A stretch of DNA of 5,201 nt from contig VAZS01000201.1 of assembly GCA_005884855.1 (NCBI GenBank), positions 1-5,201 on the forward strand, in the 5' to 3' direction. Each line of letters begins with the position of its first letter. The first letter of the stretch is position 1. The stretch comes from Alphaproteobacteria bacterium. Its GTDB lineage: Bacteria; Pseudomonadota; Alphaproteobacteria; Rhizobiales; Xanthobacteraceae. The translations under genes were made by a program, and so were the position numbers. This document shows positions 1 to 5,201 of this stretch, one piece after another. The notes under the pieces were generated by a model that was not told the origin of the DNA, ran no database searches, and worked only from the letters and a program-made list of their open reading frames with translations.

Positions 1-2422
1 AGCCTTGTCGATTGCCTTTCCTTGTCTTACTAATAAGATAATTCCTGAAATAGTCAAAGTATGTGCAAGATTGAGGACCTGGAACATTTGGACGAGCGAA
101 ATATTTCTCAAGAGCATCTGGATAATATGGGTTATCAGGGTCCTGCTCAAGCAAATATACTGGCTTAACTGTTGATGCCCGCATTGCTGGAAGTGCTGTA
201 GGAAGATAAATACTTCCAGAGGACATATTGAAAATACTAAAGCTCAGGAGAAGTACCATACATTCCATAGAGCCCATTCGTCTTGCGAGGAGGTGTGAGG
301 TTGTATGATTGCTGCTCTGGATATTTAATAGCGATTTGGGTTCTGCCTTTGTAACATACTTTGAGATGTAGGATGCCAAACCTGTCCCTGTGCAGTATTG
401 GACATTACAATGTCCTTCCCATAACAGGAGCAATTTTGCATTATAAGGCACAACCCATTGGTCTGCTTCTGATAGTCTCTTATAGGTGTATCGTAGATCA
501 TTTTCTTGCAGATAGGTTACAGAAGATAAGGGAGCAGGAAAACCCTTTCGACATTGTCCTGTAGGAGCTTGAGGTCCACCGCATAATGTATCTTTGCAGG
601 TGTGAATCTGGAACTTTATGATGAGTTCATGTAAAAGTGGTTCCATGTTAGGGTCTGGGACATCGGCTCGAATATATGATTCATTGATGAGCTGTTCAAC
701 GGACTTCTCACACCATAAGAGATCATGAGAATGAATAGCTCCACGATTCTGGAATTCTTGTCGTTCAATAAGTTCATTAAGAGAGCCAAAACCGGAATTT
801 TGTGGCTTCCTAAAAAACTGGCTCCGGAGCCAATAAAGGCGTTCATAGTAATACTGTACTGCTTCCCATGGTCTGTCAGAAGCTAGCGTATTCTTAGAGC
901 CTGTGGAGGAAATTATTTTCCGATAAGCAGGCCATTGTTCGTTGAAAGTCAATGTCACAAATATAGTTGGAGTACCACAAGCTCCAAGCATCGCTTTGGT
1001 CTTTTGCTCATTCTCAGCAAAGTAGGTATCGCCTGTTCGAATGAAATGAGGTATAGAAGTTGTAAGTTTCTCATTAATCACAGACCAAGGACCATAAATA
1101 CTCTGTTGCAGAAGATCTGATGCAGGCATTCGTCGATCCAAGGCCTGGCGTGTCCTTCCAGACACTATCCGCTGATTATTTTGTAGAATACGAATAGCCT
1201 CAATCTCCATATAAGCCCAGGCTGGCCAATAATGATCCTCTCGGAAGTGACTGATAGCACTATTTAACTTTTGTCGAACACTTTGGAGCAGTGTATCTTT
1301 TCCTCGAATTCTATTCTCCTTAGCTGGCCGAATCCAATGACCACGACCAAAAGGATATAAAACTGGGAATAAGAGTGGTTCAATAATAGGATCAGTGCGA
1401 AGAAGCCCAGTTGTTTGTTTGTTGCTATCTATTAAAGATGCCACAGGAAGTCTGAAATAGCGGTAATCCTCATTTTGGGTTCTTTCCTCATAAGGTTCAG
1501 GATTAAGGATAATGTCAGGTCGATTTAAAGGTCGGTCTTCTGCTTCTTCATCAAATAAAACTGCACTTGGTACCGGATTCATGCCTAGCTCAGATCGAAC
1601 ATCATGACGGGTGAACAGTGGATTGTGCATCAAAAGCCATTGACGGCATGTATTCAAGAGCTGAATATCATGGCCACTATAAATGCTGTTTTGGCTGCTT
1701 TCTAAAAAGGCGCCTATCATGCCAGAGAATAAGGCAATAGCTCGTGGATTTCGAGTAACATTCATCCTGCCTGTAATGGTCCGGTAAGTGGTGTAAGGAT
1801 TGTAGATTTGCTGGGAGCTCTGGGTTCGGCCAAGGCTTGTCTGAAGTGTTAGAGGAGAAAGAAATATTCTGGATCGCTGAGGCAGGTCTAGGAGGCATTG
1901 AGGCCAGGGTCCAGGATTGTTCAGAGAACATGGATTAATGTTGCAAGCTTTGCAAATAGCAATATATTCTCGACCATTCTTCATTTGTGTTGTTGGCAAG
2001 ATCTGTAACTCTTTCCAAAGAGGATATTCATATCCAGGCCGACACCTTTGCCAAATAACATTTCGTGGAAGGAGGAGAAGCGAACAATAAGCACATGGAG
2101 TATCTGGAAATTGAAGGTCATATTTATTGCGAAACCGATTATAGAGCCGCATAAATGTTTTATCAAGCTCTGGAACCTCATGTGGTAGAGAAGGAGAAGC
2201 GCTTATGATTGTTTCTGAAGTATTAGAGCATTCTTCAATTGATGTAGCTGATTGTGTTCGTGTGCGACCAAGTTGATTTTGACCTTGGTATATGGCAAAA
2301 GTCGAGAAAAGGCCAGCATCATTGGCCATAGGAGGGTGATTCGTAGTAATAAAACAGTCATGCGATTGCTGTTCTTGAGGAGGCCTTGGAATATAAGACA
2401 GGAAACGTCTTGCTGGGGGCAT
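1..2422 (-). CDS. Helitron RepHel transposase, N-terminal part (partial)
   Basis: This is the replication initiator/helicase of a Helitron rolling-circle transposon, which nicks and rejoins single DNA strands in the nucleus. It is one open frame of 807 codons with no stop, and the C terminus lies beyond the left edge. I chose the ATG at 2422-2420 because an in-frame TAA sits nine codons upstream (2452-2450). Cys pairs C110-x2-C113 and C157-x2-C160 look zinc-binding. A block LLFPVLYPFGRGHW (350-363) is typical of the family. The Rep core follows: GTPTIFVTLTFNEQWP (483-498), then EFQNRGAIHSHDLLW (556-570) with the metal-binding H564-x-H566, then a His/Cys cluster H607-x-C609-x4-C614-x9-C624, then YISKYVTK (685-692) with two candidate catalytic tyrosines. 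The conserved stretch RRMGSMECMVLLL starts near 714. The PIF1-like helicase half is expected outside the window. Family identification rests on recalled motifs and is strong; no database search was run. Confidence 0.93.
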   Translation of the reverse strand, partial: MPPARRFLSYIPRPPQEQQSHDCFITTNHPPMANDAGLFSTFAIYQGQNQLGRTRTQSATSIEECSNTSETIISASPSLPHEVPELDKTFMRLYNRFRNKYDLQFPDTPCAYCSLLLLPRNVIWQRCRPGYEYPLWKELQILPTTQMKNGREYIAICKACNINPCSLNNPGPWPQCLLDLPQRSRIFLSPLTLQTSLGRTQSSQQIYNPYTTYRTITGRMNVTRNPRAIALFSGMIGAFLESSQNSIYSGHDIQLLNTCRQWLLMHNPLFTRHDVRSELGMNPVPSAVLFDEEAEDRPLNRPDIILNPEPYEERTQNEDYRYFRLPVASLIDSNKQTTGLLRTDPIIEPLLFPVLYPFGRGHWIRPAKENRIRGKDTLLQSVRQKLNSAISHFREDHYWPAWAYMEIEAIRILQNNQRIVSGRTRQALDRRMPASDLLQQSIYGPWSVINEKLTTSIPHFIRTGDTYFAENEQKTKAMLGACGTPTIFVTLTFNEQWPAYRKIISSTGSKNTLASDRPWEAVQYYYERLYWLRSQFFRKPQNSGFGSLNELIERQEFQNRGAIHSHDLLWCEKSVEQLINESYIRADVPDPNMEPLLHELIIKFQIHTCKDTLCGGPQAPTGQCRKGFPAPLSSVTYLQENDLRYTYKRLSEADQWVVPYNAKLLLLWEGHCNVQYCTGTGLASYISKYVTKAEPKSLLNIQSSNHTTSHLLARRMGSMECMVLLLSFSIFNMSSGSIYLPTALPAMRASTVKPVYLLEQDPDNPYYPDALEKYFARPNVPGPQSCTYFDYFRNYLISKTRKGNRQG
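347..973 (-). other. HUH rolling-circle nuclease core of the Helitron protein
   Basis: This is the catalytic part of the Rep domain, residues about 484-692 of the Helitron protein. The metal-binding pair H564 and H566 is encoded at 733-725. The Y685/Y689 pair, spaced Y-x3-Y and followed by K692, is encoded at 370-347. In known Helitrons the two tyrosines make covalent links to the cut DNA ends. All these residues are present and in the usual order, so the nuclease is probably functional. The middle position of the H-x-H is Ser (H-S-H) rather than a hydrophobic residue. Confidence 0.85.
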
Positions 2423-2431
2423 TATTTTGAA

Positions 2432-2458
2432 AACTAATAAGCAAAGAATTTATTAGTT
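2432..2458 (-). promoter_or_regulatory. 9-bp perfect inverted repeat with AATAAA, just upstream of the Rep start
   Basis: The arms AACTAATAA (2432-2440) and TTATTAGTT (2450-2458) are exact inverted copies around a 9-nt spacer. The repeat ends 9 bases upstream of the Rep ATG. On the minus strand it includes AATAAA (2454-2449), which could serve as a poly(A) signal for the OB-like gene about 200 bases after its stop. It could instead be an operator-like site for Rep control. Function is inferred; the symmetry is directly visible. Confidence 0.4.
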
Positions 2459-2521
2459 CAATATTTATAATTAAAATCGAGACCACTAACTATCATAATG
2501 GAAAGATATGTAACAAAACAA

Positions 2522-2538
2522 CCTCCATCACCTGGAGG
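2522..2538. repeat. GC-rich short hairpin
   Basis: CCTCCA (2522-2527) and TGGAGG (2533-2538) pair perfectly around the 5-nt loop TCACC. It stands out as a GC-rich stem within an AT-rich spacer. It could be a transcript hairpin, a protein-binding site, or a remnant of a transposon end. Nothing in the sequence decides between these. Confidence 0.4.
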
Positions 2539-2659
2539 ATAAAATGAAAATAGGTACGTTAAAAGAAATTTCTAAACTACTATCAAAAAGGAAATTGTAA
2601 TCAAAAAGAACCCAAATCCTTAAAAGCCTTTATAGCTTTAGGCCAAGCGCAAATTTATT

Positions 2660-3779
2660 TCAGTGAGCTGAGGTGTTCTCAGATTGCTTCTTGGGTTTCC
2701 GAGACCGTACAACTCTCTTGCCATTAGTATTATTTTGAAGATCGATCTCCTCAATCACCTCTTGATCTTCAGGAATGGGAGGTTCGGAGAATGTTGGAGA
2801 GAGCGGAGAAGAGGGAGATAGTGTATTAGAAGAATCTGTTGTGCATTTTTGCCGCTTAGCAGTAGGTGAAATTTGGGTGCCATTCTCATTTTCTTCAATA
2901 GCATCATGAGAATGTTTTGTAGCTGAGGGGCGTAAGGGAGAGAGCTTGAGATCCTTAGAAGTGCCAAAAAGGATTGGACGAGACGATGGTGAGGACTTTA
3001 GGGATGGCTGAACAGAAGACGAGTTTGAATTCCTCATTGAAGAGGTAAAGGTCATTTTCTGGACCATACCATATGCTGTACAAATTTAGAAATAAAACTT
3101 GCAGAGGATGTGTATATATAAGAGAACTTACCGATTTCTTCTCCTTCGCGGGCAAATGAATAATCAAAGGTAATAAAAAAGTCCTTTCCCTCACATATAT
3201 ATACGATAAGGTTCTTGAACTTATTCAATACAGGGTCTATTGTAAAACGAAGGACAGACTTCAAAAATTAGCAGGAGACATTAATTCAAACATTACAGAA
3301 CTGACCTGAACCTCTTTCCTTCCATTATATTCGCAGATATTGCCTCGGAAAGTATGAAGTATTGTATTAGGAATTGGCTCAATATCGCAGGCAATGTTGA
3401 CAACCGCGATCATCTGCATGAATTGCGTGGGAAGGCGGTGATTTTCTAAGGATAATCGGACACAAGAGGATAACAAAAACTAAAGGTTGATGTTAGGAAG
3501 ATAGTAAAACAAATTTAGTAGCAAATTTAAGGGTATTACCTTTGGCGGTACCTCCCTATCTGGTAGAATTTCTGCCAGAACTACTGTGCCCCGGAGAAGG
3601 TAACATTTATTTGTAACCAAGTTCGTATCTCCTTCAGGCCAGAAGCTAACTTCAAAGTAACGGTCTTCACCATTGCCCCCTAGTGGACCCTCCCGGAATA
3701 AAATAACAGCATTGCGAGATCCCCCAGTCCCAGAATTTACAGAAGTAACTTGACCAACGACTGAAAAAAAGCAAGGCAT
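2660..3779 (-). CDS. OB-fold-like protein with disordered basic tail, four exons
   Basis: Not recognised by name. Joining 3779-3540, 3479-3306, 3258-3132 and 3075-2660 gives one open frame of 318 residues plus stop. All three introns have GT/AG ends and keep the frame. Residues 1-80 read as alternating beta-strand segments (FSVVGQVTSV, RNAVILF, RYFEVSFWPEG, CYLLRGTVVLAEI), which resembles a single OB fold of the RPA type. Residues 81-180 contain a second strand-rich segment. Residues 184-318 are Ser/Pro-rich and probably disordered, with basic clusters KRQK (254-257) and GKRVVRSRKPKK (299-310) flanking an acidic patch near 283-293; these suggest nuclear location. The gene lies head-to-tail before the Helitron Rep gene with a 237-base gap. 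A role as a single-strand DNA-binding partner of the transposon is inference; an independent host gene is the alternative. The start is the only ATG for about 310 bases upstream on this strand. Confidence 0.8.
3076..3131 (-). other. Intron 3 of the OB-like gene (56 nt)
   Basis: The donor ATCG|GTAAGT is the fungal consensus and the acceptor is TTTGTACAG, with CTAAA upstream as a possible branch site. It is phase 1, splitting the codon for residue 181. Removing it joins the ordered part of the protein to the Ser/Pro-rich tail in frame. Confidence 0.88.
3259..3305 (-). other. Intron 2 of the OB-like gene (47 nt)
   Basis: The donor is CAG|GTCAGT and the acceptor TTTTTGAAG, with CTAAT as a possible branch site shortly before it. 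It is phase 0. Retention would cause a frame change and an early TGA. The acceptor GAAG is weaker than the others, so this boundary is slightly less certain. Confidence 0.78.
3480..3539 (-). other. Intron 1 of the OB-like gene (60 nt)
   Basis: The donor is AAG|GTAATA and the acceptor CCTTTAG, with a branch-point-like CTAAC about 12 bases before the acceptor. It is phase 0. Its length is a multiple of three, but retention would introduce the TAG of the acceptor as an in-frame stop, so splicing is needed to read on. Confidence 0.85.
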
Positions 3780-4112
3780 TATGAAATAGATGAATACCTG
3801 TTGCTATAGATACTCGTGCACCTTACAAGATACACAGTAGCAAGAAGGAAAGTATTGAGACTTAGAGCAGGATAAGTCTACTTGGTCGAAAATACTGGAA
3901 AATTGGTTGTAGATGAGATGTGTTGGAAATCTGTATTGTATATTGAATTATGTTGGAAAGGTGAGGGTCGACAGGCACAAATATGGTATGTAGATGAAAC
4001 AATGTGGTAGAGGTGAGACAGTGAATTCGATTATTGTTATGATGATAATACCAGGAGATATTTATCAACAGGAAAGCCTCTATATATACACATCTTTCAG
4101 AGCTCATTGCTC
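3780..4112 (-). promoter_or_regulatory. Probable leader and promoter region of the OB-like gene
   Basis: No convincing gene is seen here. Read on the minus strand, there is no ATG between 4091 and the start codon at 3779, which fits a 5' leader. A TATATATA run lies at 4081-4088, a possible but distant TATA element about 300 bases before the start. The 9-mer TGTTGGAAA occurs twice on the plus strand (3921-3929 and 3951-3959), 30 bases apart. Bases 4093-4112 resemble part of block B of the adjoining repeat array. The promoter role is inferred from position. Confidence 0.4.
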
Positions 4113-4197
4113 ATCAGAGAAACTGATAAGTGCTTTGAGAAAATTTTTACGCCTAAGATATCATGATCTAGCGGTTAATGAGCTGTGAAGCTCTGAA

Positions 4198-4259
4198 AGA
4201 TCTGGATGCACCTATCTATCAGCTCTCCTTACAGACATAGCTTTAACTTGGACTAGGCC
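4198..4259 (-). repeat. Core A, inverted copy
   Basis: A full-length 62-nt core in reverse orientation, from AGATCT (4198-4203) to CTAGGCC (ending at 4259). It is closer to direct copy A3 than to its pairing partner A2. Confidence 0.88.
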
Positions 4260-4324
4260 ATCAGAGAAGCTGATAAGCTTTGAAAAAAGTTTTACTCCTA
4301 AGGTATCATGATCTGGCGGTTAAT

Positions 4325-4386
4325 GGTCTAGTTCAAGCTGAAGCTACGCTTGTAAGAAAAACTGATAAGTAGATGCATCCAGATCT
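4325..4386 (+). repeat. Core A, direct copy 1
   Basis: 62 nt from GGTCTAG to AGATCT, followed by an 86-nt B block (4387-4472). It is also the loop-side copy of the fold-back, directly abutting an inverted partial B block. Confidence 0.88.
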
Positions 4387-4472
4387 TTCAAAGCTTCACT
4401 ACTGCCTATTGATCGCCAGATCATGATACCTCAGGAGTAAAACTTTTGACAGAGCTTATCTGTTTCTTTGGT

Positions 4473-4534
4473 GGCTTAGTTCAAGCTGAAGCTACATCTA
4501 TAAGGAAAACTGATAAGTAGGCGCATCCAGATCT
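4473..4534 (+). repeat. Core A, direct copy 2
   Basis: 62 nt starting GGCTTAG and ending AGATCT, followed by an 85-nt B block (4535-4619). Confidence 0.88.
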
Positions 4535-4619
4535 TTCAGAGCTTCAATGCTCATTAATCGACAGATCATGATGCCTCAAGAGTAAAACTTTTTTCTCAGA
4601 GCTAGTCAGATTCTTTGAT

Positions 4620-4681
4620 GGTCTAGTCCAAACTGAAGCTACGTATATAAGGAGAGCTGATAGATAGGCGCATCCAGATCT
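4620..4681 (+). repeat. Core A, direct copy 3
   Basis: 62 nt, followed by an 88-nt C block (4682-4769) instead of B. This is the point in the array where the spacer type changes. Confidence 0.9.
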
Positions 4682-4769
4682 CGTTATTGGTGTTGAGGCT
4701 CCATGTTGCCACCCGGAGATGACCGAATACGTGATTAACATCTGATGGAAGCTACTCAGATTCTCTAAT

Positions 4770-4831
4770 GGTCTAGTCCAAGCTGAAGCTACGTCTATAA
4801 AGAGAGCTGACAGATAGGCGCATCCAGATCT
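4770..4831 (+). repeat. Core A, direct copy 4
   Basis: 62 nt, followed by a 98-nt C block (4832-4929). This C block carries the palindrome CACGTG at 4887-4892. Confidence 0.9.
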
Positions 4832-4929
4832 CGCGATAATTCTTTATGGTGTTGAGGTTCCATGTTGCCACCCGGAGATCACTGAACACGTGATTAACAT
4901 CTGATAGAAGCTAGTCAGAATTCTCTGAA

Positions 4930-4991
4930 GGTCTAGTCCAAGCTGAAGCTATGTCTATAAGGAGAACTGATAAATAGGCACATCCAGATCT
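4930..4991 (+). repeat. Core A, direct copy 5
   Basis: 62 nt, followed by the most diverged C block, which fades out near 5075. It includes CACGTG at 5052-5057 and a T-run where other copies read CTCCATG. Confidence 0.88.
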
Positions 4992-5075
4992 CGTTATAAT
5001 TTTCTTTATAGTGTTGAGGCACTATTTTTTTGCCACCCAACAATGACTGAACACGTGATTGATATCTGCCTAGCA

Positions 5076-5201
5076 CATATTTCCAACAAAATTACTTGTG
5101 TCATATCTCATGAAAGCCAGCTCTGAAGGTACACCAAGCACAAGATGAAAAGAGACACTGAATGAATGAAGATAACAATTGAGAGAACTCAAGAGGATCC
5201 T
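5076..5201. other. Right-edge sequence with no recognised feature
   Basis: No reading frame, RNA gene or array repeat is seen. The only link to the rest of the window is ATTTCCAACA at 5079-5088, an exact inverted copy of TGTTGGAAAT at 3921-3930. Confidence 0.5.

Larger units (their letters stand above)
2423..2659. other. Short AT-rich spacer between the OB-like gene and the Helitron gene
   Basis: This 237-base stretch must hold the 3' end of the OB-like gene and the promoter or leader of the Rep gene, since both are read leftwards. It is AT-rich and carries no reading frame of note. It contains two inverted repeats, described separately. I see no convincing TATA box, and no Helitron 5' terminus can be fixed here. 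Confidence 0.6.
4113..4619. repeat. Large imperfect fold-back (inverted repeat)
   Basis: The left arm 4113-4324 is an inverted copy of 4407-4619. In order, 4260-4324 pairs with the B block at about 4407-4472, 4198-4259 with core A2 (4473-4534), and 4113-4197 with the B block at 4535-4619. Each arm is about 212 nt and the loop is 82 nt (4325-4406, containing core A1). By my count the inverted core matches A2 at about 50 and A3 at about 54 of 62 positions, so the arms are diverged. The inverted B next to the centre is 65 nt, about 20 nt shorter than the full block. Confidence 0.85.
4113..5075. repeat. Modular repeat array, unit about 147-160 bp
   Basis: The array is built from a 62-nt core, block A, which begins GGTCTAGTCCAAGCTGAAGC and ends CATCCAGATCT. 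Direct copies lie at 4325-4386, 4473-4534, 4620-4681, 4770-4831 and 4930-4991, and an inverted copy at 4198-4259. Each copy is exactly 62 nt. By my count copies 3 and 4 match at 58 of 62 positions. Between cores lies either block B (about 85 nt, with TCATGAT and AGTAAAACTTTT) or block C (88-98 nt, with GTTGAGG, TTGCCACCC and CGTGATT). The right edge is approximate. It has no coding potential. It may be a local satellite or a subterminal region of a transposon. Confidence 0.9.

Noticed and set aside
361..564. Plus-strand reading frame of 67 codons
   Set aside because: It lies opposite the Helitron Rep frame, which has clear family motifs; it is an antisense shadow. The same holds for plus-strand frames at 935-1120 and 2252-2437.
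616..846. Minus-strand frames at 616-846, 1677-1931 and 1981-2181
   Set aside because: They are in other frames of the same strand inside the Rep gene and have no recognisable content.
1..2422. Rep gene as a mutated relic
   Set aside because: A codon-by-codon reading of the whole stretch found no stop and no need for a frameshift.
3862..4107. Minus-strand reading frame of 81 codons upstream of the OB-like gene
   Set aside because: It is low-complexity with no motif, and I could not join it to the OB-like gene with a convincing donor site.
3994..4188. Plus-strand frame of 64 codons
   Set aside because: Much of it runs into the repeat array and its sequence follows the repeat, not a protein pattern.
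4544..4741. Minus-strand frame of 65 codons
   Set aside because: It lies fully within diverging repeat units; other copies of the unit do not keep the frame.
4620..4780. CTAG followed by T in each core as a Helitron 3' end
   Set aside because: CTAGT appears in most copies of a tandem unit and lacks a clear GC-rich hairpin about 10 bases before it, so it is more simply part of the repeat.
4325..5075. CRISPR-like array
   Set aside because: The repeats are too long (62 nt), the spacers are themselves related to each other, and the setting is eukaryotic.

Overview
The window looks like nuclear DNA from a filamentous fungus, probably an ascomycete. This rests on three short introns of 47, 60 and 56 nt with GT/AG ends and branch-point-like CTAAC, CTAAT or CTAAA motifs, on moderately AT-rich sequence, and on a Helitron-type transposase. 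There is no operon of bacterial type, no tRNA or rRNA, and no CRISPR array. The species assignment is an inference.

Both genes lie on the minus strand. Positions 2422 down to 1 form one uninterrupted reading frame of 807 codons that runs off the left edge. It is the N-terminal half or so of a Helitron RepHel protein. It has Cys-pair motifs near the N terminus, the HUH-type rolling-circle nuclease with its H-x-H motif, and the two-tyrosine Y-x3-Y motif. The PIF1-like helicase half expected in this family would lie to the left of the window. I saw no stop or frameshift, so the element may be intact.

Upstream of it on the same strand, 237 bases away, is a four-exon gene (3779 to 2660) for a 318-residue protein. 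Its first 180 residues are beta-rich and resemble an OB fold. Its tail is Ser/Pro-rich and disordered, with basic clusters that suggest nuclear location. I do not recognise it by name. Its position suggests it may be a single-strand DNA-binding accessory of the Helitron, comparable with the RPA-like proteins of plant Helitrons, but it could be an unrelated host gene.

The spacer 2423-2659 holds two small inverted repeats. The region 3780-4112 is a leader or promoter region with no ATG on the coding strand for about 310 bases.

The right fifth (4113 to about 5075) is a modular repeat array. An invariant 62-nt core (block A) occurs five times in direct orientation every 147-160 bases and once inverted. 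It is joined to one of two alternative spacer blocks (B or C). The inverted copies and the first direct copies form an imperfect fold-back with arms of about 212 nt around an 82-nt loop. Nothing recognisable follows in 5076-5201.

A working model, which is inference, is that the window covers the 5' part of an autonomous fungal Helitron: repeat-rich 5' flank or subterminal region, then OB-like gene, then RepHel. I could not locate the terminal TC boundary.
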